Below are positions 51,496 through 61,660 of a stretch of DNA of 64,000 bases, piece by piece. The DNA is from Iodidimonas muriae (GTDB taxonomy: Bacteria; Pseudomonadota; Alphaproteobacteria; Sphingomonadales; Rhodothalassiaceae): NCBI RefSeq assembly GCF_014647255.1, contig NZ_BMOV01000004.1, forward strand, positions 1-64,000, given 5' to 3'. A program made the position numbers and the translations under genes. Every line of letters begins with the position of its first letter. Within the stretch, counting starts at the first letter, position 1. The notes under the pieces were generated by a model that ran no database searches, was not told where the DNA came from, and saw only the letters and a program-made list of their open reading frames with translations.

Positions 51496-53847
51496 ATGAC
51501 CGGACAACAGCGCCAATCCGCAGACGATCAAACCGTAAACTATTTGACCCTTCTGGATAAGCGGGTTCGCTGGTTGTCGGCGTGGATGGTGCATCATGCC
51601 AATCATCTGCGCCCGGCGCGGGATAAAGTAAAGGTGGGCGGGCATCAGGCTTCTTCGGCATCCTTGGCCAGTGTGCTCACGACCCTTTATTTCGATATTT
51701 TGCGCCCCGAAGACCGGGTGGCGGTCAAGCCCCATGCCAGTCCGGTATTCCATGCCATCCAATATCTTCTGGGTCAGCAAGATGTGGAGCAGTTGAAGCG
51801 TTTCCGGGCTTTGGGCGGGGCGCAATCCTATCCATCGCGCACCAAGGACCAAGATGATGTGGATTTTTCCACCGGCTCTGTCGGGCTTGGGGTGGCCATC
51901 ACGTCTTTTGCGTCCATGGTGCAGGATTATCTGCTGGCCAAATCCTGGCTGTCCGAGGAGCAAACCGGACGCATGATCGCCTTGATGGGCGATGCGGAGC
52001 TGGATGAAGGCAATATCTATGAAGCCATGTTGGAAGGGGCGAAATACGGCCTGCGCAACACATGGTGGATCATCGATTATAATCGGCAAAGCCTTGATGC
52101 GGTGACACCGCTTGGCATGTCGCGGCGTTATGAGGCGATGTTTGAAGCCACCGACTGGACGGTGCATACCCTGAAATTCGGTAAAAAGCTGGAAGCGGCC
52201 TTCGCCAAGCCGGGGGGCGCGGCCCTGCGCGATTGGATCGAAAACTGCCCCAATGATCTTTATTCCGCGCTGACCTATAAGGGCGCAAAGGCTTGGCGGG
52301 AACGGTTGCTGGCCGATCTTGGGGATGGCGCGGATGTGGCGGCGTTGCTGGCGGGTTATGACGATGAAGCCCTTGAGGATTTGATGCTCAATCTGGCCGG
52401 GCATGATCTGGCTTTGCTGCAAGAAACCTTCCAAGGCATCACCGATGATCGCCCCCATTGCTTCATTATTTATACCATCAAGGGCTATGGCCTGCCGTTC
52501 AAAGGCCATAAGGATAATCATGCGGGATTGATGAATCCGGCGCAGATGGCAGAATTCCGCGCTCTGAACGGCATTGCGGACGGCGAAGAATGGGACCGTT
52601 TCGCCGGCCTTGACGAGACAACAGCCACAGCCCTTCAGGCTTTTCTGGATGAAGTGCCGTTCAAGGAATCCGGCCCCCGCCGCCATCAAGCCGCCCGCTT
52701 TGATGTGCCCGCAGACTTTCCCTGCCCAGGCGGAGCAGAACAGGCAACGCAGGTGGCCTTTGGCAAGATTCTCAACGATCTGGGGCGTACAGATAGTGCT
52801 TTGGCGGATCATATCGTCACCACCTCGCCGGATGTGACCACCAGCACCAATCTGGGGGGATGGGTCAATCAGCGGGGCCTGTTCAATCGGGAAAGCCGTG
52901 AAGATGTGTTCAAGCGCGAAGCGGTGGTCAGCCCACAACGCTGGGCCGGAACAAAAAACGGGCAGCATCTGGAATTGGGTATCGCTGAAAACAATCTATT
53001 TTTGGCCCTTGGGGCGTTGGGCTTGTCCCACAGCCTGTTCGGAACACGGCTTTTACCGCTGGGAACGCTTTATGATCCCTTTATCAATCGCGGTCTGGAT
53101 GCACTGAATTATGCCTGTTATCAGGATGCCCGTTTCATGCTGGTGGCCACCCCTTCCGGGCTGACACTGGCCCCTGAAGGCGGCGCCCATCAATCCATCC
53201 ACACGCCACTGATCGGCATGGCGCAGCCCAATCTGCGGTCTTATGAGCCCGCCTTTGTGGATGAGCTGTCCCATATTATGCGCTTTGGCTTTTCCCATAT
53301 GCAGGCCGAAGATGGCGGATCGGTTTATTTACGGCTGTCCACCCGCCCCATCGCCCAGCCGGAGCGGGTGACGGATGCCCAATGGCAACAGGATGTGATA
53401 GATGGCGGCTATTGGCTTGTGGAGCCCAGCCCCGGTGCCGATCTGGCGATTGTTTATCAAGGGGCCGTGGCACCGGAAGCTTTGGCCGCGTTCGAGGCTA
53501 TCCGCGAGGACGTCCCCGGTGCGGGCTTGCTGGCGGTGACATCTCTGGATGTTTTGCATCAGGAATGGAGCGCCGAAATCCGGGCACAGCGCGCCGGAGG
53601 TTATGTGCCAAAGAGCCATATTCGCAGGCTTTTGGGGCGCTTGTCCCCTGATGCCGGACTGGTGACGGTGATGGACGGTGCGCCTGCCGGTTTATCCTGG
53701 TTGGGGGCGGTTTGCGGGCATCGGGTGGCGCCTTTGGGCGTGGACCGCTTTGGCCAATCCGGAGACGTGACCGACCTTTATCAAACATATGGCTTGGATG
53801 AGGATGCCATTTTGGATGCGGCGGCCAGCATTTTGCTGGCGCGTTGA
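51496..53847 (+). CDS. stand-alone AceE/transketolase-like thiamine-diphosphate enzyme
   Basis: A 783-residue thiamine-diphosphate enzyme with the domain order of homodimeric pyruvate dehydrogenase E1: a PP domain with the metal-binding motif GDAELDEGN (from residue 165) and DYNRQSLD, then a Pyr domain with the catalytic Glu in QHLELGIAENNLF, then a C-terminal domain. Motifs are closer to AceE than to transketolase. It is shorter than AceE (about 890 residues). No dihydrolipoamide acyltransferase (E2) or E3 gene lies nearby. It has AAGGGG before the ATG at 51496. Substrate unknown: a 2-oxo acid is likely. Divergent from pabBC and convergent with the MAPEG gene, so it is transcribed alone. Confidence 0.75.
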   Translation: MTGQQRQSADDQTVNYLTLLDKRVRWLSAWMVHHANHLRPARDKVKVGGHQASSASLASVLTTLYFDILRPEDRVAVKPHASPVFHAIQYLLGQQDVEQLKRFRALGGAQSYPSRTKDQDDVDFSTGSVGLGVAITSFASMVQDYLLAKSWLSEEQTGRMIALMGDAELDEGNIYEAMLEGAKYGLRNTWWIIDYNRQSLDAVTPLGMSRRYEAMFEATDWTVHTLKFGKKLEAAFAKPGGAALRDWIENCPNDLYSALTYKGAKAWRERLLADLGDGADVAALLAGYDDEALEDLMLNLAGHDLALLQETFQGITDDRPHCFIIYTIKGYGLPFKGHKDNHAGLMNPAQMAEFRALNGIADGEEWDRFAGLDETTATALQAFLDEVPFKESGPRRHQAARFDVPADFPCPGGAEQATQVAFGKILNDLGRTDSALADHIVTTSPDVTTSTNLGGWVNQRGLFNRESREDVFKREAVVSPQRWAGTKNGQHLELGIAENNLFLALGALGLSHSLFGTRLLPLGTLYDPFINRGLDALNYACYQDARFMLVATPSGLTLAPEGGAHQSIHTPLIGMAQPNLRSYEPAFVDELSHIMRFGFSHMQAEDGGSVYLRLSTRPIAQPERVTDAQWQQDVIDGGYWLVEPSPGADLAIVYQGAVAPEALAAFEAIREDVPGAGLLAVTSLDVLHQEWSAEIRAQRAGGYVPKSHIRRLLGRLSPDAGLVTVMDGAPAGLSWLGAVCGHRVAPLGVDRFGQSGDVTDLYQTYGLDEDAILDAAASILLAR

Positions 53848-53861
53848 TCAGGGATGGTGGA

Positions 53862-54272
53862 TCAGCCCATGATCAGGGTGACATAAAGCCCTGACAGCGA
53901 AAGGCCCGCGATGGAAAACCATGTAAGAAGCGTTCCCCATAGCCGGCCAAAGCTGTATCCGGACGTGTAGGAGAATCCCCAGGCATGCAAAATACGGCCC
54001 AGCACCAATATGATGGCAAGGCCCAACACCAAAAGATGGGGAGCTTGTGAACTTTCCAACAAGCCCAGAAGGATCAATCCCAAGGGGGCGTATTCGGTGA
54101 AATTGGCCACCACACGCATGCGGTGCTCCAAAATCGCGCTTTTATCGGGCGATTGCTCATCATGATTGCCATGTTCGGGCTTTGTGGATCGGGCCATCGC
54201 ATTACGGATAACCAGAAAAAGATGGACAAGTCCCAAAAGCGATGCGGCGGCAAGGGTTATTGGCAAAGGCAT
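53862..54272 (-). CDS. MAPEG-family membrane protein
   Basis: A 136-residue four-helix membrane protein. HRMRVVANFTEYAPLGLILLGLLE with the ERxxANxxEx-like consensus, and LGRILHAWGFSY, match the MAPEG family (microsomal glutathione S-transferase-like). In bacteria the physiological role is mostly unknown; some members have glutathione transferase or peroxidase activity. The start at 54272 has AGGAACG eight bases upstream; in-frame ATGs at 54299 and 54290 are alternatives. It converges with the AceE-like gene 14 bases away. Confidence 0.88.
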   Translation of the reverse strand: MPLPITLAAASLLGLVHLFLVIRNAMARSTKPEHGNHDEQSPDKSAILEHRMRVVANFTEYAPLGLILLGLLESSQAPHLLVLGLAIILVLGRILHAWGFSYTSGYSFGRLWGTLLTWFSIAGLSLSGLYVTLIMG

Positions 54273-54422
54273 GTTGGTGCGTTCCTGCATGATGGGCATA
54301 TGCCCTGAAGCGATGGGAGTGGCGTGCAGTCCATTTATTCAATTTCGCGCTGAAAAGGAAAGTCTTCCCTTTGAAAAAGGCGAACAGGGCAGCGCCCATA
54401 TGGATGACGGCCTATCTGAAGG

Positions 54423-56330
54423 TCAGGAGGCTTGGGGGAGCGTAATGGTGACGGTGGTGCCTTCCCCCGGTTTGGACTGGATGGAAAAGGTGCCGTTTTG
54501 AAGCGTGGTCAGATGCTCCACAATGGGGATGCCAAGGCCGATGCCATCATGTTGCCGGGTATAGGATGTGTCGCTTTGCCCAAAGGGGGAAAGGGCCGTT
54601 GCGATTTCGTCCTCTGTCATGCCGATGCCGGTGTCTTTGATGGAAAAGGCGATGGAACCGTCATCCTTTGCTTTTGCAGAAACATGAATATCTCCACCTT
54701 TGGGTGTGAATTTTATGGCATTGGAGAGCAGATTGATCATGATCTGTTTCGTGCGGCTTATATCGGCCCAAACCAGCAATGGCTGCGAAGGGGGATGGAT
54801 CGTTATTCTTAGGCCCGCTTCGATAATCCTTTCGCGCAATAGCCGCTCTATTTGCTCATAGGTTTCAAGAATATCGAATGCTTCCAGATAGATATCGATT
54901 TTTCCGGCTTCGATTCTGGACATATCCAAAAGATCATTGACGATATGCAGCAAATGCCTGCCGGCATTTTGGATATCGTCGGCATATTCGATATATTTGG
55001 GGGCGGTGATTACCCCATGCACCTGTCCAGATATCAGGCTTGAAAAGCCGATGATTGCGTTTAGGGGCGTGCGCAATTCATGGCTCATATTGGTGAGAAA
55101 ATCCGTTTTCGAGCGGTTGGCCAATTCTGCCGCAACGATGCTGTTTTCCAGATCTTTTTGTTGTCGTTTCTGTTGCGTGATGTCGCGGCCAACGGTGACA
55201 ATATAGTCGTTGGACATGAAGCGGATTTTTGTGGCCGCAAGGGATGTGTCATGGATCTGGCCATTGGCCAAATGGGCTCGTGCTTCAAAATTTTCCACAA
55301 CCCCTTTTTCTTCCAGAATTTCCAGAAGCTGTGTCCGTTGTTCAGGGCTGTGCCAGATGCCAAGCTCAAGAGATGTGCGCCCATAGACCTCTTTGGCCGG
55401 AATCCCGAAAAATCTGGAAAATGCAGTATTGACCCAGAGATATTCCCCGCTCTCGCAATCTGATATGGCGACCACATCGGGCGAAATCTCCAGAATTCTT
55501 GTGAAGAGTTTTTCTCTTTCCCGTTGGGCATGCTCTTCCGATTTTTTGTCGGTAATGTCGATGAAGGTTGTCACCGTGGCCGGGCGGCCATTCCACAAGA
55601 TGGTTCCAATGCGGCACCGGACCCAGGTGATTTTTTCCTTTTCCGAGATCAGGCGACATTCGAATTCTTCCGAAGAGATGCCTTCGGATTTGGTGTGATT
55701 GTCGCGCTGTTCGAACAAATCCTTGTCATGGGGATGGATGAAGGAATGGACATCGTGAATGTCCAGCATCTTTTGATGGTCTTCTACGCCAAAGATGTCG
55801 GCACTTTTCTGGTTGGCGTAAAGCACTTTGCCATCACGATGCACAATGGTGGCTTCAAGCGCCTGATGGATGATTTTATGGAAATGATCGTCTTCCGAGC
55901 TATAGGGCGTAACATCATGGACGGAGATCACATAAGTATCTGTAGAATCTGGATCTTTTGGGGTCGTAATAATATGGCCCCGCAAATAGGGCGCCTTCCC
56001 CATAGGGGTTTTTAGATGAAATGCGATCTGCACAGCATTGACGCAGGTTCTTACCAAAGTGCGTAAATTGCTGGTCAAGGCCGGATGATCGACCGTTTCG
56101 ATCAACTGGAAGATGGTGTCGGTTTTGTGGGTAGGGGGAAGCCCATATAAGACGGCGCGGGCCTGTTCGTTCATCCAGAGGATATGGCCTTCGATGTCGA
56201 TTCCGATAAGAATGACGGACGGGCAGATTATTTCAGCAGAGCGGCATAATTGGGCGCAGGCGGAAGAGGCCGGAAGGGCTGCGAGGCCAGCGTCACTTTT
56301 CGATTCCAATTGACCGGTCGTCATACTCAA
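54423..56330 (-). CDS. PAS-domain sensor histidine kinase
   Basis: A 635-residue soluble histidine kinase. Three PAS-type domains precede the kinase: an N-terminal one (about residues 30-150, WMNEQARAVLYG), a second with FGVEDHQKM and TTFIDITDKK, and a third with NTAFSRFFGIPAKEVYG and GRDITQQKR. Then come HisKA with the phosphoacceptor H417 in NMSHELRTPLNAIIGF and an HATPase domain with NLLSNAIKFTPKG (N box) and DTGIGMT (G1). No transmembrane helix and no receiver domain are present, and no response regulator is adjacent, so it is an orphan cytoplasmic sensor. PAS ligand or cofactor is not evident. Confidence 0.9.
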   Translation of the reverse strand: MSMTTGQLESKSDAGLAALPASSACAQLCRSAEIICPSVILIGIDIEGHILWMNEQARAVLYGLPPTHKTDTIFQLIETVDHPALTSNLRTLVRTCVNAVQIAFHLKTPMGKAPYLRGHIITTPKDPDSTDTYVISVHDVTPYSSEDDHFHKIIHQALEATIVHRDGKVLYANQKSADIFGVEDHQKMLDIHDVHSFIHPHDKDLFEQRDNHTKSEGISSEEFECRLISEKEKITWVRCRIGTILWNGRPATVTTFIDITDKKSEEHAQREREKLFTRILEISPDVVAISDCESGEYLWVNTAFSRFFGIPAKEVYGRTSLELGIWHSPEQRTQLLEILEEKGVVENFEARAHLANGQIHDTSLAATKIRFMSNDYIVTVGRDITQQKRQQKDLENSIVAAELANRSKTDFLTNMSHELRTPLNAIIGFSSLISGQVHGVITAPKYIEYADDIQNAGRHLLHIVNDLLDMSRIEAGKIDIYLEAFDILETYEQIERLLRERIIEAGLRITIHPPSQPLLVWADISRTKQIMINLLSNAIKFTPKGGDIHVSAKAKDDGSIAFSIKDTGIGMTEDEIATALSPFGQSDTSYTRQHDGIGLGIPIVEHLTTLQNGTFSIQSKPGEGTTVTITLPQAS

Positions 56331-56552
56331 TTCCGAACGTCGCCGTTTGAAAATACGGTGACAGCAAAATAATAAGAATATTCTAATTTAAATCGTTATT
56401 CATGTCTTTTGTTTTGCGCACTTTCTTATGAAAGCGCAGCATGCCGCCGGATCAGCCATAATTGGTTCCGCCTCCGATGAACGCATGAAAAACCCATAGC
56501 GTGGCGACAGGCTTTGCGCGGCCCGTCCTTTTTCGGAGTCGGCCTTTTATGC

Positions 56553-56579
56553 AAAACGGCCACCCGATATGGATGGCCG
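56553..56579 (-). terminator. terminator of rpoD
   Basis: CGGCCACCC (56557-56565) and GGATGGCCG (56571-56579) form a nine-base stem with one wobble pair and a five-base loop. On the minus strand the stem is followed by TTTT at 56556-56553. It lies 15 bases after the rpoD stop. Confidence 0.8.
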
Positions 56580-56593
56580 TATTTGGTATTTTC

Positions 56594-58735
56594 TTAAGTA
56601 TCGAGGAAGCTTCTGAGCTTTCGAGAGCGGCTCGGATGCTTGAGCTTGCGCAGGGCTTTCGCCTCGATCTGGCGAATACGCTCGCGGGTCACCGAGAATT
56701 GCTGGCCCACCTCTTCCAAAGTGTGATCCGTGTTCATGCCGATGCCGAAACGCATACGCAGCACACGTTCTTCACGCGGGGTCAGGCTGGCGAGAACCCG
56801 TGTTGTGGTTTCACGCAGATTGGACTGGATCGCGGAATCTACTGGCAAGATGGCGTTCTTGTCCTCGATGAAATCGCCCAGATGGCTGTCTTCCTCGTCG
56901 CCAATGGGGGTCTCAAGGCTGATCGGCTCTTTGGCGATTTTCATCACCTTGCGAACCTTTTCCAAAGGCATGGACAAGCGCTCGGCCAATTCTTCAGGCG
57001 TCGCTTCACGACCGATTTCATGCAACATCTGGCGGCCTGTGCGCACCAGCTTGTTGATGGTTTCGATCATATGCACCGGAATACGGATGGTGCGGGCCTG
57101 ATCGGCAATAGAGCGGGTGATGGCTTGCCGGATCCACCATGTGGCATAGGTGGAGAATTTATAGCCACGGCGATATTCGAATTTATCCACCGCTTTCATC
57201 AGGCCGATATTGCCTTCCTGAATGAGATCCAGAAATTGCAAACCGCGATTGGTGTATTTCTTGGCGATGGAAATAACCAGCCGCAGATTGGCTTCCACCA
57301 TTTCCTTTTTGGCGATGCGGGCCTCTTTCTCGCCTTTTTGTACCGTATGCACAATGCGGCGGAATTCCGCCACCTGCAGGCCCGCTTCACTGGCAATTTC
57401 AGACACCTGATCGCGGATATTGGCAACAGCACTGGCTTCGGCTGCGGCGAATTTCGCCCATTTCTTGTCTTTGGCGGACGCCCGTTCCAACCAGTTTTCT
57501 TCCAGCTCTTGCCCCATATATTCATTCAGGAAATCTGAGCGGGGAATCTTGTAGGTTTCCGCCATGCGCAGAACCCGGCCACCCAGTGTCAACAGCCGTT
57601 TATTCAAGGAATACAGCTGATCCACCATTTCTTCGATGCGCAGATTGTTGAAGCGCACCGAGCGCACAAGCTCTACCAGCTCGGCACGCAGTTTTTTGTA
57701 TTTGCGTTCATTGGCGGTGGACAGAACCTCACCGGATGCGGCAGCTTCAAGACGCGCCCCTTGCAAGCGGTGCAGCTTCTTATAGGTGGCGGTGATGGTT
57801 TCAAACTTCTCAAGGGTTTCGGGCTTGAGATGTTCTTCCATCGCCGACAAGGACATATTGGCTTCGTCGTCGTCATCCTCGTCATCATCGGCCGGTGCGG
57901 CTGTATCTTCAGATGTTTTTTCCGAGTCGTTTTTCGGATCGGCGGTTTTTTGTCCGGATTTTGTCGAGTCGCCGGCGACAGATGCGACCGAGTCGTCGCC
58001 AATTTTGGCGTCTTCGTCGTCTGAATCGCCTTGGGCCGTGGCGGCGACAGCGGCTTCCGGTCCACCCCCCATGGTGGCATCCAGATCAATGATATCGCGC
58101 AGCAGCATCTTCCCTTCATTCAGGGCTTCAGACCATGAAACCAGCGCCTGAAAGGTAAGGGGGCTTTCGCACAAGCCCAAAATCATCGTTTCCCGACCGG
58201 CTTCGATGCGTTTTGCGATGGCGATCTCGCCCTCACGGGAGAGCAATTCCACCGAGCCCATTTCCCGCAAATACATGCGCACGGGATCATCGGTGCGATC
58301 ATTTTCCGATTTTACTTCAGAGACTTTGAAGGTTTCTTCTTCTTCCTCGTCCTTATCGTCATCCTCGTCGTCCTCGGCACCAGCCTCGGCTTTGTCAGCA
58401 GTGCTGGATTTGGTGGACTTTGTCCGACTCCGGGATGCGGTTTTTTTCTTGGCTGGCTTTGCGCTTGCCTCTTCCGTGTCACTGTCTTCGTCGGGCTCTT
58501 CACCCTCGATGACATTGATCCCCATTTCGGACAGGAGGCTCATAACGTCTTCGATTTTTTCCGACGACATTTCCTCGCTCGGAAGCGCCTTGTTCAGCTC
58601 GTCATAAGAGATATATCCGCGTTCTTTGGCGCGAAGTATCATCTTTTTGACGGAGGCTTCGCTCAAATCGAGAATGGGGCTGTCGCCGTCCTCGCCTGCG
58701 TCAATGGCGTCATGTGCTTCAGGGCTGGCTGCCAT
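56594..58735 (-). CDS. rpoD: RNA polymerase primary sigma factor RpoD
   Basis: A 713-residue sigma-70. Region 1.1 (about residues 20-75, [22 protein letters not shown]) is followed by an acidic Glu/Asp-rich segment, then the non-conserved region with another acidic stretch ([13 protein letters not shown]). Region 2 has [20 protein letters not shown] and [18 protein letters not shown], region 3 [13 protein letters not shown], and region 4 the helix-turn-helix with [19 protein letters not shown]. It directs RNA polymerase to housekeeping promoters. It lies downstream of dnaG on the same strand, the usual alphaproteobacterial order, and is ended by a hairpin at 56553-56579. Confidence 0.98.
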   Translation of the reverse strand: MAASPEAHDAIDAGEDGDSPILDLSEASVKKMILRAKERGYISYDELNKALPSEEMSSEKIEDVMSLLSEMGINVIEGEEPDEDSDTEEASAKPAKKKTASRSRTKSTKSSTADKAEAGAEDDEDDDKDEEEEETFKVSEVKSENDRTDDPVRMYLREMGSVELLSREGEIAIAKRIEAGRETMILGLCESPLTFQALVSWSEALNEGKMLLRDIIDLDATMGGGPEAAVAATAQGDSDDEDAKIGDDSVASVAGDSTKSGQKTADPKNDSEKTSEDTAAPADDDEDDDDEANMSLSAMEEHLKPETLEKFETITATYKKLHRLQGARLEAAASGEVLSTANERKYKKLRAELVELVRSVRFNNLRIEEMVDQLYSLNKRLLTLGGRVLRMAETYKIPRSDFLNEYMGQELEENWLERASAKDKKWAKFAAAEASAVANIRDQVSEIASEAGLQVAEFRRIVHTVQKGEKEARIAKKEMVEANLRLVISIAKKYTNRGLQFLDLIQEGNIGLMKAVDKFEYRRGYKFSTYATWWIRQAITRSIADQARTIRIPVHMIETINKLVRTGRQMLHEIGREATPEELAERLSMPLEKVRKVMKIAKEPISLETPIGDEEDSHLGDFIEDKNAILPVDSAIQSNLRETTTRVLASLTPREERVLRMRFGIGMNTDHTLEEVGQQFSVTRERIRQIEAKALRKLKHPSRSRKLRSFLDT

Positions 58736-58891
58736 ATTTTCTGTCTCTTGCTTTCAAAATCGTCCGGTGCGCGTACGGCCAATGCGATGCGCCATCCAAA
58801 ATGGTTCTGTAACCGTGTCCGTTCCAGTTCGTTTCCGTCCGTCTCAAGTGTCCCGTTTGTTCGACGTCACTCAACGGGCCTTTAAATTCGC

Positions 58892-60793
58892 TTAAATCGG
58901 TCGAAATACATAGCCTTCCAATTCGGCTTCCGTGCCTTCGGCTTTGTCGAATTCCCGCTTTAACTGGATAAGATGCCGCAGAGTGTCGTCGCTCCCGTTT
59001 TTGCGATAGGCTGCCTCGATGGAGGCAATCTCCCGTTTTAGCGCCAAACGGCGCAAACGCGCCATCACATGGCACCATCCTATCTCCGCCTCACGCAATG
59101 TGGCATCGGGCCATGCGGACCAAGCCGGTCTTAACAAAGGTGCGCGCATAAGATGCGCCACGGTTTCCCCAAATCCGTTCTTAGCCAAATGGTCCTTCAG
59201 TGTATCAGGATCAAGACCTTGATCGGAACTCAGCGTGACTAAGAGTTCCAGACGCAATTTGTCAAGCACGCTGTCGGTGAAATCAAGCCCGGCCAGTTCT
59301 TCGGCATGGGATTGTGCAAGCGCCGGATGATTGATGGCATAAAGGCAAATCAACTGTTCAAACAAATGAAGGTCTTCACGAAGGCCCGATCGCGCCAAAC
59401 GGCTGGCTTTCAATTGTGGTGAAGCCGGGCCGGACATGGTCTGGGATCTGCCCCAGGGCGATTTTTTGTTGCCGCCTTGCTGGTTTCTGTTGGCCGTCCC
59501 TTTGGAGAAAGACCGTCCTTTTGTGCGAAAGGTTTGGAAAAAACGGTCCCGAAAGTCCCGCATATAAAAGCCGCGAATTTTTTCATCGCTGATATCGGCA
59601 AGGCGGGAGAATACATTTTTTTCTAGGCCGGCACGCCGTTCGGGGGTGGACGTGTCAACGCCTTCGGTCAGACTGCGCCACAACAGGTCGGACAAAGGTT
59701 CTGCGGCTTTCAAGACCGCTTCCATGGCTTCTTTCCCTTCGCGGCGGACCAGATCGTCGGGATCAAGGCCTTTGGGCAGCAAGGCAAAGCGTAAAGACTG
59801 GCCGGGCTTCAAAAGCGGCAAAGCCCGTTCGGCGGCACGGCTGGCCGCGCGCACCCCGGCGGTATCGCCATCAAAGCATAGCACCGGCTCGGCGCTGAGC
59901 TTCCATAAAGCCTCGATCTGCTCCGGGGTGAGGGCGGTGCCAAGGGGGGCCACCGCATTTGCAAGACCGGCCTGGGCCAAAGCGATCACATCCATATAGC
60001 CTTCCACGGCAACAACCGTGCCGCTTTCATGGGCGGCTTTGCGGGCGCCGGCCAGATTGTAAAGCGTGCGGCCTTTGTGAAAGAGCGTCGTTTCCGGGCT
60101 GTTGAGATATTTTGCAGGATTGTCTTTTTCCATGGAGCGGCCACCAAAAGCGACCACGCGGCCTTGTCGGTCGGTGATGGGAAAGATGATCCGGTTGCGG
60201 AAATAGGAATAGGGCTTGCCCCCTTTATCCGAGCGTTTGAGCAAGCCCACATCGATCAGTTGGTCCAGCTTTATGCCGCGTGCCGTCAAGGCATCATGCA
60301 CCGCGTCATAAGAATCGGGGGCAAATCCCAAGCGGAATGCCATCATGGTGCGCGGATCAAGGCCGCGATCCGCAAGATAGGCCCGCGCCGCTCGCCCCGC
60401 GCTGCCGCCCAGCTGTTGCTGGAACCAAGTGGTGGCCGTTTCCATAACATCATGCAGATTGGCCGCGACTGCGGCGCGTTTTCGCTCTTCCGGGTCGGGG
60501 CGGGGCATGGGAATCCCGGCCAGATCCGCCAGATGCTCGACCGCTTCGGGGAAGCTCAGGCCTTCGGTTTCCATCAGCCAGCCGATGGCATCACCATGCG
60601 CCCCACAGCCGAAGCAATGGTAGAAATTCTTGTCTTCTACCACATGGAAAGACGGCGTTTTTTCATTGTGGAAGGGGCAAAGGCCCTTGAGATCACGGCC
60701 CGCCCGCGTCAGCTTGACCTTGCGCCCCACCAGATCACCAATGGGGACACGATCACGCAGTTCATCCATGAAACGTGGTTGAAAACGCATCAT
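58892..60793 (-). CDS. dnaG: DNA primase
   Basis: A 633-residue primase. The N-terminal CHC2 zinc ribbon is CPFHNEKTPSFHVVEDK with YHCFGCGAHGD; the catalytic Toprim domain has VEGYMDVIALAQAGLANAV in part and CFDGDTAGVRAA; the C-terminal DnaB-binding domain follows a basic linker (RNQQGGNKKSPWGRSQ). It synthesises RNA primers at replication forks. yqeY lies 100 bases upstream and rpoD 157 bases downstream on the same strand. Confidence 0.97.
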   Translation of the reverse strand: MMRFQPRFMDELRDRVPIGDLVGRKVKLTRAGRDLKGLCPFHNEKTPSFHVVEDKNFYHCFGCGAHGDAIGWLMETEGLSFPEAVEHLADLAGIPMPRPDPEERKRAAVAANLHDVMETATTWFQQQLGGSAGRAARAYLADRGLDPRTMMAFRLGFAPDSYDAVHDALTARGIKLDQLIDVGLLKRSDKGGKPYSYFRNRIIFPITDRQGRVVAFGGRSMEKDNPAKYLNSPETTLFHKGRTLYNLAGARKAAHESGTVVAVEGYMDVIALAQAGLANAVAPLGTALTPEQIEALWKLSAEPVLCFDGDTAGVRAASRAAERALPLLKPGQSLRFALLPKGLDPDDLVRREGKEAMEAVLKAAEPLSDLLWRSLTEGVDTSTPERRAGLEKNVFSRLADISDEKIRGFYMRDFRDRFFQTFRTKGRSFSKGTANRNQQGGNKKSPWGRSQTMSGPASPQLKASRLARSGLREDLHLFEQLICLYAINHPALAQSHAEELAGLDFTDSVLDKLRLELLVTLSSDQGLDPDTLKDHLAKNGFGETVAHLMRAPLLRPAWSAWPDATLREAEIGWCHVMARLRRLALKREIASIEAAYRKNGSDDTLRHLIQLKREFDKAEGTEAELEGYVFRPI

Positions 60794-60892
60794 TTTATCC
60801 GTTTTCGTAAGCCCTGATTTTTCCCGTTACGGGGAAAGCTGATTGTTTCGGGTGCGAAACTATACGACGGCCAAATTGGCCCGGCATGTCAT

Positions 60893-61351
60893 TCATTGCG
60901 ATAAAAGGGCTTTGATCTGCTTGCTGGCTTTCGAGAAATCCATTTTGCCTGCATAGCGCTCTTTCAAGACAGCCATGCAGCGGCCAATATCTTTCAAAGA
61001 GGTGGCCTCCAATTCTTCGACCACGGCCTTGCAGGCGGCCAAAATTTCGTCGTCACCCAATTGCCGGGGCAAGAAGCCTTCAATAACAGCGATTTCCTCG
61101 CGCTCTTTTTCCGCCAGTTCCAGCCGTCCGCCTTCTTCATAGGCGGTGATGCTGTCTTGCCGCTGCTTGATCATGCGGGTCATGATTTCCGAGATGATCA
61201 CGTCATCATCGCGTTCATCCGCTTCGGTGCGGCGGACAATATCGCGGTCCTTCACGGAGGCTAGAATCAGGCGCAAGGTGGATACTTTGCGCGGTTCGCG
61301 GGCGCGCATGGCATCTTTCACTGCCGCATTCAGTTTTTCGCGTAACGTCAT
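60893..61351 (-). CDS. GatB/YqeY domain protein
   Basis: A 152-residue helical protein with ALRAREPRKVSTLRLILASVKDRDI-type start (MRAREPRKVSTLRLI) and the C-terminal GRCMAVLKERYAGKMDFSKA. It matches the YqeY family, related to the tail domain of the GatB amidotransferase subunit that binds tRNA. The cellular function is unknown. It is the first gene of yqeY-dnaG-rpoD and diverges from carA. Confidence 0.93.
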   Translation of the reverse strand: MTLREKLNAAVKDAMRAREPRKVSTLRLILASVKDRDIVRRTEADERDDDVIISEIMTRMIKQRQDSITAYEEGGRLELAEKEREEIAVIEGFLPRQLGDDEILAACKAVVEELEATSLKDIGRCMAVLKERYAGKMDFSKASKQIKALLSQ

Positions 61352-61660
61352 TCTTTCAATCCCTGTTTCTCAATCACCGTGACGGCTCTTTTTCATCAAT
61401 TATTATCCGGCTGAGTCGTCCCGGTTTTTGCAGCATCTTAGACCGGTGGGGAGAGCCGTGATTGGCTATTTGTGTAACATATTGTTATCGTTCATCATTT
61501 TACCAGCGTCCTCGGCTTGACCTTGCGCCCCGCTTTCACTAGTCTCCGCCCCGGTTTTGAACGCTCAGTGTTAGACTTCCTGATGCGGACTCACTAACCC
61601 TATCTGGAGGCACCTGCAACCAAGCAATGTGCCGATTAAAATGCGAGGGCCGTCCCGACC
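61352..61660. promoter_or_regulatory. yqeY-carA divergent promoter region
   Basis: A 309-base gap between divergent starts. A candidate promoter facing carA is TTGACC (61517-61522) with TAGTCT (61540-61545) after 17 bases; the -10 is weak. No PyrR- or arginine-type operator can be named from inspection. Confidence 0.35.

Noticed and set aside
51454-52968. 504-residue open frame on the minus strand
   Set aside because: Antisense to the AceE-like gene; composition is that of a reverse-complement shadow and it has no ribosome site.
56501-57538. 345-residue open frame on the plus strand
   Set aside because: Antisense to rpoD regions 2-4 and across its terminator; no recognisable domain.
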